A stretch of 64,000 nt of DNA from Acidimicrobiaceae bacterium UBA7830 (GTDB lineage: Bacteria; Actinomycetota; Acidimicrobiia; Acidimicrobiales; Ilumatobacteraceae), in assembly GCA_002501485.1 (NCBI GenBank), contig DLTS01000059.1:15291-79290 (forward strand), read 5' to 3'. Below the pieces are notes generated by a model. It saw only the letters and a list, made by a program, of their open reading frames with translations, was not told the DNA's origin and did no database searches. Within the stretch, counting starts at the first letter, position 1. Each line of letters begins with the position of its first letter. A program made the translations under genes and the position numbers. This document shows positions 33,992-43,179 of the stretch, piece by piece.

Positions 33992-34627
33992 TCAGCTGCT
34001 TGGCTGTGGGACGACGCGAAGATACGGCTTCACGGTGGTCCATCCGCCTGGGAACAACTCTGCTGCTTCTTCGTCAGTAACCGCTGAGCCGATGATGACG
34101 TCGTTGCCGTCGGTCCAGTTGGCAGGAGTTGCCACTTTGTAATTGGCGGTAAGTTGAAGTGAATCGATGACCCGAAGCAACTCATCGAAATTTCGTCCCG
34201 TTGATGCGGGGTATGTGAGCGACAACTTGATCTTTTTGTCGGGCCCGATGACAAATACTGAGCGGACGGTCAAGGTGTCGTTCGCGTTCGGGTGGATCAT
34301 GTCGTAAAGATCGGAGACGGCGCGATCACTATCACCGATCATCGGAAAGTTGACCGGGGTGCCCTGAGTTTCGGCGATGTCGTTTTCCCACTCGACGTGG
34401 CTGGCAATCGGGTCAACGGACAAGCCGATCACTTTCACATTGCGACGGTCGAATTCTGGCTTGAGGCGAGCGACGGTCCCGAGTTCTGTCGTGCAGACGG
34501 GGGTGAAATCTTTCGGGTGGGAGAACAGCACCCCCCATGAGTCACCGAGCCATTCGTGAAAGTCGATGTCTCCCTGGGTAGTGGGGGCGGTGAAGTTTGG
34601 GGCGGTATCGCCGATTCGAACACTCAT
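33992..34627 (-). CDS. peroxiredoxin, Prx6 (1-Cys) type
   Basis: 211-residue thiol peroxidase. The peroxidatic Cys lies in SHPKDFTPVCTTELG, the Prx6-type signature. DPIASHVEW and NFPMIGDSDRAVSDLYDMIHP are conserved, and the long C-terminal domain (WTDGNDVIIGSAVTDEEA) is typical of Prx6. GGAG lies 7 bases before the ATG. It sits between the two amidase genes, divergent from the second with 100 bp between starts. Confidence 0.94.
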   Translation of the reverse strand: MSVRIGDTAPNFTAPTTQGDIDFHEWLGDSWGVLFSHPKDFTPVCTTELGTVARLKPEFDRRNVKVIGLSVDPIASHVEWENDIAETQGTPVNFPMIGDSDRAVSDLYDMIHPNANDTLTVRSVFVIGPDKKIKLSLTYPASTGRNFDELLRVIDSLQLTANYKVATPANWTDGNDVIIGSAVTDEEAAELFPGGWTTVKPYLRVVPQPSS

Positions 34628-34715
34628 AGATGCTCCTTCGATAGAGAGTGATTGTTGACAAAACTAATCGGCTTTTAGGCAATTTGCGACCTCGGCGCAT
34701 GATTTCTGTGCGATC

Positions 34716-34721
34716 TACGAT
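34716..34721 (+). promoter_or_regulatory. -10-like box for leaderless amidase transcript
   Basis: TACGAT ends 6 bp before the ATG at 34728 and no Shine-Dalgarno is present, which fits a leaderless actinobacterial promoter. The peroxiredoxin gene is read in the other direction from the same 100-bp gap. Confidence 0.45.
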
Positions 34722-34727
34722 CGTTCT

Positions 34728-36185
34728 ATGGCTGACGACACGATCATGTTGCGAACTGCATCTGAACTTGCGGCGATGATTCGACGGGGTGAGGTTGCCC
34801 CGAGCGAATTACTTGAGCACGCAGTCACTCGATTCGAGCGTCATAACCCGACGGTGAACGCGGTCATCGTCACCCGTATCAATGAGGCTCGTGCTCATGC
34901 AGCAGTACTCGACGAGGAGGCCGCCGGGGGCTCATTTCGCGGCCCGCTCCACGGCGTGCCTATGACGATCAAAGAGGCATACGACTGGGCTGACACGCCA
35001 TCAACGTGGGGCAACGTTGCGTGGCGCGACAACGTTCCCGCAACCGACGCAGTGACCGTGAAACGGTTACTCGACGCCGGCGCAGTGATTTACGGAAAGA
35101 CGAACGTGCCATTCATGTTGGGTGATTGGCAGAGTTTCAACGACATTTACGGCACGACAAACAATCCGTGGGACCTCAGTCGAGTGCCTGGAGGTTCATC
35201 GGGGGGATCAGCCGTTGCGCTCGCCACCGGCATGGCGGCCCTCGAACTCGGCAGCGACATTGGGGCATCAATCCGAAATCCCGCCCACTATTGCGGGGTA
35301 TTTGGGCATAAACCGACAATGTCTCTCGTACCTTTCGAGGGGCACGTGGTGCCAGGCATGCTGCCCGAGGTCGACATCAGCGTCTGCGGCCCACTCGCTC
35401 GGTCAGCAGCCGATCTCGACCTCGCACTGTCGGTGCTTGCGGGTCCGACTGGCATGCATTCGACCGGCTACCAAGTTGCTCTTCCTGAAGCACGACAGAC
35501 TCGCTTCAGCGAATTCAAAGTCGCGGTCATGCTTGATACGCCGGTTATTCAGAATGACTCTGTGATGCTCGATCAACTCCAGAATGCCGTTGACTCTCTT
35601 GCGGCGGCGGGTTGCGTTGTCGAAGAAGCCACGCCACAAATTGATCAGCACGAGTACTTCGAGAACTACCTCATGCTGCTTCGTGCGGCAACGGGAGCAC
35701 AGGCGAACGATGAGCTCTTCGCCGCCGCTCTCGAAGGGTCGACCGCCTGGGATGGTGGTGACCGTGGCTACCAAGCTCTTGTCGACCATGCAATGACGAT
35801 GTCCCACCGCGAATGGTTCCAGCATCACAACCGTCGCGAGGGCTACCGCAATGCATGGGCGGAATTCTTCGGTGAGTACGACCTCTTGCTGTGCCCAACC
35901 GCTGCCTCGACTGCGTACCCGCATGACCACACAGGAACTCGCGCAACCCGCCGCATTCCGATCAACGGCGGAAGCGAACTCGTCGTCGACCAATTGTTCT
36001 GGGCCGGATGGTCGTGTAACTCGTATCTTCCTGGAACGGTTGCACCAGTCGGCCTCTGTGCCGACGGCCTACCCGCAGGAATTCAGATCGTCGCTCCACA
36101 TTTGCAGGACCGTCGCTCGATCAGGTTTGCTGAACTTGTCGAACGCGAACTCGGAGGGTTTGTTTCGCCCCCTGGCTACGAGTGA
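34728..36185 (+). CDS. amidase signature family protein
   Basis: 485 residues. The triad is Lys82 (PMTIKEAYDW), the GGSSGG loop at 155-160 and Ser181 in SDIGASIRNPAHYCG. The IRNPAHYCG wording is typical of the AmiD-like/fatty-acyl-amide hydrolase branch, which differs from the other amidase here (GGSVRLPAHFSG), so the two are not a recent duplication. The stop overlaps the following CaiB gene, suggesting amide hydrolysis feeds an acid to CoA activation. Confidence 0.9.
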   Translation: MADDTIMLRTASELAAMIRRGEVAPSELLEHAVTRFERHNPTVNAVIVTRINEARAHAAVLDEEAAGGSFRGPLHGVPMTIKEAYDWADTPSTWGNVAWRDNVPATDAVTVKRLLDAGAVIYGKTNVPFMLGDWQSFNDIYGTTNNPWDLSRVPGGSSGGSAVALATGMAALELGSDIGASIRNPAHYCGVFGHKPTMSLVPFEGHVVPGMLPEVDISVCGPLARSAADLDLALSVLAGPTGMHSTGYQVALPEARQTRFSEFKVAVMLDTPVIQNDSVMLDQLQNAVDSLAAAGCVVEEATPQIDQHEYFENYLMLLRAATGAQANDELFAAALEGSTAWDGGDRGYQALVDHAMTMSHREWFQHHNRREGYRNAWAEFFGEYDLLLCPTAASTAYPHDHTGTRATRRIPINGGSELVVDQLFWAGWSCNSYLPGTVAPVGLCADGLPAGIQIVAPHLQDRRSIRFAELVERELGGFVSPPGYE

Positions 36186-37375
36186 GCCCGATGAAGGCTT
36201 CCCTGAGTGGCATTACCGTTCTTGCCCTAGAGCAGGCGGTGGCAGTGCCGTTTGCAACCCGTCAACTTGCTGATCTTGGCGCAAGGGTCATCAAGGTTGA
36301 GCGACCCGGAGAGGGTGATTTCGCTCGTCACTACGACGCTCGTGTGAAAGGGCTGTCGAGTTACTTCGCGTGGCTGAATCGCTCAAAAGAGTCGATTGCC
36401 CTTGACCTCAAACATTCGAAAGCCCAGTCGATCGTGAAAGAACTTGCGGCGTCGGCTGACGTTGTGGTGCAGAATCTCTCGCCAGGAGCAACTGATCGGC
36501 TCGGCTTGTCTTCATCGCAACTCAGAAAGGCCAACCCGCAACTCATCACGGTTGACCTCACGGGGTATGGACGAGGTGGCCCACTCGAAGATCGCAAGGC
36601 GTACGACCTACTCATACAGGCAGAAGCCGGGCTGCTTTCAGTCACCGGATCCGCATCAGAAATGGCTCGCGCCGGAATTTCAGTTGCCGACATTGCGGGC
36701 GGAATGTACGTGTACTCATCGGTGCTTGCTGCACTAATTCATCGCAGCACCTCTGGCGAGGGAACCGAAATTGAGGTGTCGCTATTCGATGCACTCATCG
36801 AATGGATGGGTCACCCAATCAACTACGGCCTGTACTCGGGGGAGGGTCCGGTTCGAGCAGGTGACTCCCACCCATCGATTTACCCGTATGGGTCATTCGC
36901 TGCGTCGGACGGGCGGGTGCAATTCGGCATTCAGAATCAACGCGAGTGGGAGTCCTTCTGTGCCGATGTGTTGCAGCGACCAGAGGTGACAACCGATAGT
37001 CGGTTTGCAACCAATGACGACCGCCACCAACACCGTGCTGAGCTGGTAGCTGTTATTGAAGAGGCCTTCCGCACCTCAACGGTAAGCGAGGTCGTAGGTC
37101 GGCTCGATGCTGCAGGCATCGCAAATGGACGAGTAAATGACGTCACCGGAGTGATCATTCACCCAAACCTCATCGAGCGAGATCGATGGCGGTCGATTGA
37201 GACTTCGGGTGGGAGCATTCAGACGCTCCGACCCCCAGCGATCATGCATGGCCATGATGAGCCGATGAGTGCGATTCCTGAGGTCGGCGAACATACGACG
37301 AGCATTCTTCGTGAACTGGGCTATCTCGATAGCGAGATCACAGAGCTTGTCGCAGCCGGCGCCGTCGGCAGGTAG
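36182..37375 (+). CDS. CaiB/BaiF family CoA transferase
   Basis: 397 residues. The N-terminal LSGITVLALEQAVAVPFATRQLADLGARVIKVERP is the class III CoA-transferase signature, and the catalytic Asp is in KAYDLLIQAEAGLLSVTG. The wording (LEQAVAVPFATRQ) is that of the succinyl-CoA- or acyl-CoA-dependent transferase group rather than of the racemases. The GTG at 36182 overlaps the amidase stop (GTGA); ATG 36191 is the alternative. It could transfer CoA to the acid released by the upstream amidase. Confidence 0.88.
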   Translation: MSPMKASLSGITVLALEQAVAVPFATRQLADLGARVIKVERPGEGDFARHYDARVKGLSSYFAWLNRSKESIALDLKHSKAQSIVKELAASADVVVQNLSPGATDRLGLSSSQLRKANPQLITVDLTGYGRGGPLEDRKAYDLLIQAEAGLLSVTGSASEMARAGISVADIAGGMYVYSSVLAALIHRSTSGEGTEIEVSLFDALIEWMGHPINYGLYSGEGPVRAGDSHPSIYPYGSFAASDGRVQFGIQNQREWESFCADVLQRPEVTTDSRFATNDDRHQHRAELVAVIEEAFRTSTVSEVVGRLDAAGIANGRVNDVTGVIIHPNLIERDRWRSIETSGGSIQTLRPPAIMHGHDEPMSAIPEVGEHTTSILRELGYLDSEITELVAAGAVGR

Positions 37376-37376
37376 G

Positions 37377-38561
37377 TCAGCGTTTCGTCCGGCGCTCGAC
37401 GAGCTGGCGAGCGATGACATTGCGCTGAATTTCGTTGGTGCCCTCACCGACAATCATGAGCGGGGCATCTCGGTAATACCTCTCAACATCAAACTCGGTC
37501 GAATATCCGTGCCCGCCGTGGACTCTGATGGCATCGAGCGCCACCTTCGCTGCCATTTCAGAACAGAACAACTTTGCCATTCCCGCTTCGAGGTCGGCTC
37601 GTACACCGCTATCGAATCGTTCAGCGGCGTGATAATTCAGCCGTTGCCCAGCAGCGATCTGAGTTGCCATATCGGCGAGGAGATTGCCGACCGACTGGTG
37701 GCGCCAGATCGGTTGGCCGAAGGTTTCACGTTGGGTTGCATATTCGAGGGCATCATCAAATGCGGCGCGTGCAACTCCAATCGCGCGCGCGGCCACTTGA
37801 ATGCGCCCAATCTCAAGTCCGCCCATCATTTGAGTGAACCCTTGACCCTCCGCTCCGCCCAACAGGGCAGATGCAGGAACAAAGCAATCGTCAAATGAGA
37901 GCTCACAACTCTCGACACCTTTGTACCCGAGTTTCGGCAGGTTACGGCCCACGGTGAAACCCGGAACTTTCCCGACGAGCAGAATCGAAATTCCTGTATG
38001 GGCAGGCGTTGCCTCCGGGTCGGTTTTGCACAACAGCGCAACGACATCTGACATCCGGGAATTTGTGATCCAAGTCTTCGCCCCATTGATGACGTAGCCG
38101 TCGACACCGTCGCGACACGTTGGTCGGGCAACGGTACGAATCGCTTGGAGATCAGACCCGCCGTCAGGCTCAGTCAGGGCCATCGTTGCGCGAAGTTCGC
38201 CAGTTGCCATGAGTGGCAAGTATTGCTCTTGCTGTTGAGGGGTACCGTGGCGTGTGAGCAGTTTTGACACCACCGAGTGTCCACCGAACGCGCCGGACAG
38301 CGACATCCATCCCCGAGCGATCTCTTCGGTGATGCGGGCATAACAACGACCCGACACCGAACCTGAATTCCACGGCTCACCGATAGCGAGCCCGTAGACA
38401 CCGAGCTCTTTCATCTGATCAATAAGAGCGTCAGGGTACGTATCTGAGTGTTCGAGGTCTCGAACGACGGGGCGAACCTCATTGTCAACCCACTTCGCAA
38501 TTACGTCAACAAAGACAGATTCTTCGGCGCTGAGACCGTCCATCGGTTCGAAAAGCGACAT
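37377..38561 (-). CDS. acyl-CoA dehydrogenase
   Basis: FAD enzyme introducing the alpha-beta double bond into acyl-CoA. About 394 residues from ATG 38561. MALTEPDGGSDLQAIRTVA and GYVINGAKTWITNS form the flavin/substrate core; the catalytic base is the Glu in IVGEGTNEIQRN near the C-terminus, the position used by most short- and medium-chain enzymes. It converges tightly (1 bp) with the CaiB gene and is divergent from the DUF35-thiolase pair. Confidence 0.93.
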   Translation of the reverse strand: MSLFEPMDGLSAEESVFVDVIAKWVDNEVRPVVRDLEHSDTYPDALIDQMKELGVYGLAIGEPWNSGSVSGRCYARITEEIARGWMSLSGAFGGHSVVSKLLTRHGTPQQQEQYLPLMATGELRATMALTEPDGGSDLQAIRTVARPTCRDGVDGYVINGAKTWITNSRMSDVVALLCKTDPEATPAHTGISILLVGKVPGFTVGRNLPKLGYKGVESCELSFDDCFVPASALLGGAEGQGFTQMMGGLEIGRIQVAARAIGVARAAFDDALEYATQRETFGQPIWRHQSVGNLLADMATQIAAGQRLNYHAAERFDSGVRADLEAGMAKLFCSEMAAKVALDAIRVHGGHGYSTEFDVERYYRDAPLMIVGEGTNEIQRNVIARQLVERRTKR

Positions 38562-38651
38562 CTCACCAGCCTGCCACTTTGCAACTCGTCCGACCGACTC
38601 GTCGTTGCGCAAATTAACGGCGTATGTTCACTTTCAACCAGAGGAGGACGT

Positions 38652-39050
38652 ATGTCGACCGCAACACAGATTCCATTTGTCGAGTACCTCAGACTTGAGC
38701 CGACACCACATCTTGTCGCCAATGAATGCACTTCATGCGGTGCCCGCTATTTCGATCGACGCAACGCATGTGCTGCGTGCTTTGCGACCGACTTCTCGCC
38801 GGTCGACATTCCCACCGAAGGAGTAGTTCGATCATTTTCGATCATTACTTTCGCTGCACCTGGCGTTGAGGTGCCCTTTGTTGCGGCGGTCATTGACTGC
38901 GGCGGCACGAGCGTTCGAGCAAACATTATCAATTGTCCACCCGACCCCGAACACGTCAGTCTCGGAATGAACGTTCGCCTTGCCACTACGGTGGTGGGAA
39001 CAGATTCTGCTGGCGTAGAAGCGGTGAATTACGGATTCGAGCCAGCCTGA
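38652..39050 (+). CDS. DUF35 (zinc-ribbon plus OB-fold) acyl-CoA-associated protein
   Basis: 132 residues. A rubredoxin-like zinc ribbon has paired cysteines (CTSCGARYFDRRNACAAC), followed by an OB-fold domain. Such proteins bind thiolase-fold partners and channel acyl-CoA, as in archaeal thiolase/HMG-CoA synthase complexes and the mycobacterial Ltp2-ChsH2 aldolase. The ATG at 38652 is preceded by GAGGAGG; the frame is open upstream but unconserved. The thiolase gene follows after 33 bp, so the two proteins are probably a complex. Confidence 0.9.
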   Translation: MSTATQIPFVEYLRLEPTPHLVANECTSCGARYFDRRNACAACFATDFSPVDIPTEGVVRSFSIITFAAPGVEVPFVAAVIDCGGTSVRANIINCPPDPEHVSLGMNVRLATTVVGTDSAGVEAVNYGFEPA

Positions 39051-39083
39051 GCACAGGCTCGACTCAAAAACTAAGGAGAGATC

Positions 39084-40292
39084 ATGAGTAGAAGCGATGA
39101 CATCTGGATCCTCGGGATTCACATGACAAAGTTTGGTAAGCACCCCAACCTTGACGTTGTCGACCTTGGCGCCGAGGCTATTCAAGGCGCACTCGCAGAT
39201 GCAGGGATCACGATGGCCGACATCGGCGTCCTTGCTGCCGGAAACCTGCTCGGTTCAGGCAGCATTGCCCAGCAACTACAGAAGCAAGTTGGACAGACTG
39301 GCATTCCCGCTTACAACGTCTCGAACGCATGCGCAACGGGTGCTACCGCTCTTCGCACTGCCATCATGGCGGTCAAGGCTGGCGAGGTCGATATGGGCCT
39401 TGCGGTCGGCGTCGAAAAACTTGCTGGAGCCGGACTGCTCGGAGCAGGGGGTAGAGCAAAAGCCGACAACGACGAGTGGGAGCGCAACGGACGCTTCGGT
39501 GCGGTTGGCCCGGTTGACGGTCGAATCGGTACCGAATCGATGCCAGGTGTATTCGCACAAATTGGTATGGAGTATGGCCACAAATACGGCGGTGCCGATT
39601 TCGAGTTGTTCGCAAAGATCAGCGAGAAGAACCATGCGCATTCCACTTTGAACCCGCTTGCTGCGTACAACAAAGCGATGAGCCTTGAGCAGATCATGAA
39701 TGACGTCATGATCGCCTACCCAAATACTCGTCCGATGTGTTCAGCAAACTGTGACGGTGCTGCTGCAGCCGTCGTCATTAATGGTGAGAAGCTGAAGACA
39801 TTGTCTCTCGAGCAGCAGCGTCGAGCGGTGAAGGTGTCCGCCTCAATTCTCACGAGCGACCCTTGGCAAGAAGCATGTCAAGTACTTCCCGATGTGAACA
39901 CGCTGACTCGCAGCGCAGCCCATCAGGCATATGAACAGGCCGGTGTCGGACCACAGGACCTCAACCTTGTCGAACTTCATGACTGTTTCGCAACCGCTGA
40001 ACTCGTGCACTACGACAACCTGATGCTCTGTGACGAGGGCGGCGCAGTCGACTTCTTCGAATCAGGCGCCGCCCATCGTGACGGAAGACTGCCGGTAAAT
40101 GTCTCAGGTGGTCTCCAATCGAAGGGGCACCCAATTTCAGCAACCGGCATTGCCAACATTTGGGAGGTCTGTCAGCACGTTCGTGGTGAGGCAGGCGATC
40201 GTCAGATTGAGGGCGCGAAGGTTGGACTTGCCCACGTGATTGGACTTGCGTCCGCATGTGGTGTTCACATCCTTGAGCGTTCAGCTGCCTGA
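39084..40292 (+). CDS. thiolase family protein (SCPx/lipid-transfer type)
   Basis: 402 residues. The nucleophilic Cys lies in VSNACATGATAL, a His in VELHDCFATAELVHYDNL, and the C-terminal GGLQSKGHPISATGIAN completes the site. With the Cys present it can do true thiolytic cleavage or condensation, unlike Ltp2-type aldolases that lack it. AAGGAGAG precedes the ATG. Paired with the DUF35 gene immediately upstream. A likely role is the last, chain-shortening step of a branched acyl-CoA pathway. Confidence 0.9.
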   Translation: MSRSDDIWILGIHMTKFGKHPNLDVVDLGAEAIQGALADAGITMADIGVLAAGNLLGSGSIAQQLQKQVGQTGIPAYNVSNACATGATALRTAIMAVKAGEVDMGLAVGVEKLAGAGLLGAGGRAKADNDEWERNGRFGAVGPVDGRIGTESMPGVFAQIGMEYGHKYGGADFELFAKISEKNHAHSTLNPLAAYNKAMSLEQIMNDVMIAYPNTRPMCSANCDGAAAAVVINGEKLKTLSLEQQRRAVKVSASILTSDPWQEACQVLPDVNTLTRSAAHQAYEQAGVGPQDLNLVELHDCFATAELVHYDNLMLCDEGGAVDFFESGAAHRDGRLPVNVSGGLQSKGHPISATGIANIWEVCQHVRGEAGDRQIEGAKVGLAHVIGLASACGVHILERSAA

Positions 40293-40355
40293 AAAACCCA
40301 GCATCCGCGAAGTGGCGTGAACCGGTAACAGTCGTCGTCTACTTCTCTCTTTGAG

Positions 40356-41321
40356 ATGTCTATTCCGACCGTAGATCTGCGCGAGCCGGCCCAGATAGTC
40401 GCTCGACAACTCGACGATGCGTGCAGTTCATTTGGGTTCATGCAGGTTGTTGGGCACGAAGTCGACCCGGTTCTCGAGAGAGAAGCTTGGAATTGTGCGT
40501 CTGCATTTTTTTCTCTTGACGAAGAGAAAAAACTTGCGGTTGCGATCCCAGATGGTGATGCGTATGGGTACGGCCCATTCCAAGTCGAGCGATTAGCAGC
40601 AAGCCGAGGAGAGTCCACTCCGCCCGATCTGAAGGAAACGTTCTCAATCGGCCCCTTTGTCGATGCGAGTGAACTTCAGGCGATCGTTTCCCGGGACGCC
40701 GCAGCCGCATTTGCGTATTCCCCGAATCGGTGGCCGGCTGAACCAAAGGGGATGTCCGACCTCATGCAGCGCTACTACGACGAACTCGCAGTGTTATGCG
40801 AGCAGTTGCTTTCGTTGATGGCACGCGGACTCGGTATGTCGGGCGACACATTTGCACCATCGATCGATCGCCACACGTCGGCGTTACGCCTCTTGCATTA
40901 CCCGCATGTCGACCCATCCTCGGTTGCTTCGGGACAGCTCAGGGCAGGTGCTCATTCTGACTATGGAACATTGACATTGCTTCGCCAAGATGATGCTTCC
41001 GGCGGGCTCGAAGTTCGTGGAGCCGATGATGAGTGGCACCCAGTACCTGCTGAGGATGGTGCGTACGTCGTCAACATTGGAGACGCGCTTGAACGATGGA
41101 CTGCAGGCCGTTGGCGCTCCACCCTTCACCGAGTGCAGGTTCCTTCACCCGACAGCGGCCCTAATGAGCGGCAGTCGATTGCGTTTTTTCATAATGCGAA
41201 TTGGGATGCAGTCATTGAGGTGCTTGATGCCTGCCGTCCTTCCGATGGTGAAATTGCGCCACCGATCACCGCAGGAAGGCATCTCATGGAGCGGTTCCTG
41301 AGCACCCAGCGAGGGGAATGA
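40356..41321 (+). CDS. 2-oxoglutarate/Fe(II)-dependent oxygenase, isopenicillin N synthase-like
   Basis: 321 residues. The N-terminal DIOX_N region (VDLREPAQIVARQLDDACSS... FMQVVGHEV) is followed by the iron site: His and Asp in AHSDYGTLTLL, His in STLHRVQVP, and the 2-oxoglutarate-binding Arg-x-Ser in ERQSIAFF. The family hydroxylates, desaturates or cyclises small molecules; the substrate is unknown. Its stop overlaps the trmB start (ATGA), so it is translated together with a tRNA-modifying enzyme, which is an unusual pairing. Confidence 0.9.
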   Translation: MSIPTVDLREPAQIVARQLDDACSSFGFMQVVGHEVDPVLEREAWNCASAFFSLDEEKKLAVAIPDGDAYGYGPFQVERLAASRGESTPPDLKETFSIGPFVDASELQAIVSRDAAAAFAYSPNRWPAEPKGMSDLMQRYYDELAVLCEQLLSLMARGLGMSGDTFAPSIDRHTSALRLLHYPHVDPSSVASGQLRAGAHSDYGTLTLLRQDDASGGLEVRGADDEWHPVPAEDGAYVVNIGDALERWTAGRWRSTLHRVQVPSPDSGPNERQSIAFFHNANWDAVIEVLDACRPSDGEIAPPITAGRHLMERFLSTQRGE

Positions 41322-41998
41322 TGTGTGCTCCTGACGGACACCCAATGGCGGTAGCGCGAACCTTCAAACCGCGCCGACGAAGAATGTCGCAGACACGGTC
41401 GGCTGCGTTTGCGGAATTGCTTCCGGTATTCGGCTTAGATGTCGAAGGCCCTCCGACTTCGGCAGAGGAGATTTTTGAACGGTCAGCACCTGTGGCCCTG
41501 GAAATCGGTTGTGGTGCAGGTGAAGCGGCGATTGCATCTGCGTTGGCGGAACCTGATGTTGACCTCATCGCAGCCGATGTGCATACGCCTGGTATCGCCC
41601 GGCTTCTCGTTGATCTTCATTCGAATGAACTCACGAACCTTCGGGTGATTCACGGAGACGCTCTTGAGTTCATTAATCGGCTTCCGACGCCAACGTTTAC
41701 CGAAATCAGGATCTGGTTCCCTGACCCGTGGCCGAAACCTCGCCAACGCCAACGACGACTCGTGACGGAACTCATCATTGGTCGATTGGTTCCGTGGATT
41801 GTGGGTGGTGGGCGCCTGCGTATGGCGACGGACATCGACGACTATGTAGAACAAATGCTTGCGGTGTGCTTGGCACACCCAGAACTCGATGGAGGCATCG
41901 TGGTGCGACCTTCTGATCGGCCGGTGACTCGATTCGAGCGAAAGGCAGTTGAGGCCGGTCGGGTGGTCACCGACCTTGCATTTGTCAGACTGCTTTAG
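41318..41998 (+). CDS. trmB: tRNA (guanine46-N7)-methyltransferase
   Basis: 226 residues. The SAM loop is LEIGCGAGEAAIASAL and the diagnostic catalytic motif is WFPDPWPKPRQRQRRL, followed by GGGRLRMATDIDDYVEQML. Makes m7G46 in the tRNA variable loop. The ATG overlaps the oxygenase stop by four bases; a later in-frame ATG (MAVARTF) is possible. It is a housekeeping gene embedded in a catabolic region. Confidence 0.94.
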   Translation: MMCAPDGHPMAVARTFKPRRRRMSQTRSAAFAELLPVFGLDVEGPPTSAEEIFERSAPVALEIGCGAGEAAIASALAEPDVDLIAADVHTPGIARLLVDLHSNELTNLRVIHGDALEFINRLPTPTFTEIRIWFPDPWPKPRQRQRRLVTELIIGRLVPWIVGGGRLRMATDIDDYVEQMLAVCLAHPELDGGIVVRPSDRPVTRFERKAVEAGRVVTDLAFVRLL

Positions 41999-42036
41999 GT
42001 GCCGTGGAGTCAGATGCGAGATGCCGGCGCTTTGGC

Positions 42037-43179
42037 TTAGTCGTTCATCAGGCTGTCAAGGCGCTGAACTGATTCAATAAACTCTTCGACCATCTCGTAA
42101 ACGACGCGAGCGGCAGGCTTTGAGTCATTCATCGTTCCAACGATCTGCCCTACGAAATAGTTTGCAAGCTGTGCCGCGCCTGATGATGAGTCATGAGCAG
42201 CGCGATCGATTCGTCGAATCGCGGTGTCAATCAGCATTGGCTGTAACGGCATTGGGAGCGGCTTCGGGTTTGCTGGATCTTCCCAGGCGTCCGTCCATGC
42301 GGTTCGCAACTGACGGGCCGGCTTACCGGTACGAGATTTCGACCGCAATGTGTCGGATGACGTTGCGGCGAGAAACTTCTCTTTCACGGTTGGGTGTGTC
42401 TCTGCTTCCTCGGTGGTCAGCCAGACCGATCCACACCAGACACCTTCTGCACCGAGAGCCATCGAGGCTGCCATCTGACGTCCTCGACCGATGCCACCAG
42501 CGCCAAGCACAGGAACTTGACCTCCGAGTGCATCGACGATCTCGGGAATGAGCACCATCGTGCCGATCTCTCCAGTGTGGCCACCAGCCTCAGAACCTTG
42601 AGCGATAACGATGTCGACCCCGACCGCAGCATGACGTTCGGCGTGTTGCGCCTTTCCTGCAAGCGCTCCAACAAGCCGACCTTGGTCGTGGGCGCTGTCG
42701 AGCATGTGGGCCGGAGGCGGGCCAAGGGCATTCACGACGAGAGCAGCCTTATGGGCGAGAGTGATCTCGAGTTGAGGCGCAGCGCGGTCTGCGGAGAGGG
42801 GTGCTGATTCAGATTCGGCACCGAGCCCCCTGCCTCCTTGCTCTTCATCGAGGGCGGGCACCCCATACTCATCGAGGAGTTTGTCGACGAAGTCTCGGTG
42901 CTCACTGGGAATCATTTCGCCGAGTTCGGTAACGGTCATCCCGCCTTGGTCGGAGCCGGTGTACTTCGCTGGGACGATGAGGTCGACACCGTATGGAAGA
43001 TCGCCAATCTGTTCTTCAATCCAATCAAGGTCGATCTCGAGTTGCTTATCTGAGTGGCCCGCCGCACCGAGCACTCCGAGCCCTCCGGCCTTTGTTACTG
43101 CCGCGACTACGTCACGACAGTGGCTGAAGGCCAGAATCGGAATGTCGATTCCGAGCATGTCGGTGACACGAGTTCTCAT
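42037..43179 (-). CDS. nitronate monooxygenase family (NPD-like) flavoprotein
   Basis: 380-residue FMN TIM-barrel protein. PILAFSHCRDVVAAVTKAGGLGVLGAAGHS, IVIAQGSEAGGHTGEIGTMVLIPEI and GAGGIGRGRQMAASMALGAEGVWCGSVWL are the conserved flavin-binding parts, the middle one holding the catalytic His. An insertion rich in Glu near residues 95-130 (DEEQGGRGLGAESESAPL) is noteworthy. True function may be oxidation of nitronates or an enoyl-reductase-like activity. Its start overlaps the stop of the upstream dehydrogenase by four bases. Confidence 0.88.
   Translation of the reverse strand: MRTRVTDMLGIDIPILAFSHCRDVVAAVTKAGGLGVLGAAGHSDKQLEIDLDWIEEQIGDLPYGVDLIVPAKYTGSDQGGMTVTELGEMIPSEHRDFVDKLLDEYGVPALDEEQGGRGLGAESESAPLSADRAAPQLEITLAHKAALVVNALGPPPAHMLDSAHDQGRLVGALAGKAQHAERHAAVGVDIVIAQGSEAGGHTGEIGTMVLIPEIVDALGGQVPVLGAGGIGRGRQMAASMALGAEGVWCGSVWLTTEEAETHPTVKEKFLAATSSDTLRSKSRTGKPARQLRTAWTDAWEDPANPKPLPMPLQPMLIDTAIRRIDRAAHDSSSGAAQLANYFVGQIVGTMNDSKPAARVVYEMVEEFIESVQRLDSLMND

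Noticed and set aside
35403..35993. 196-codon minus-strand frame
   Set aside because: It is antisense to the second amidase, whose complete active site is read on the plus strand.
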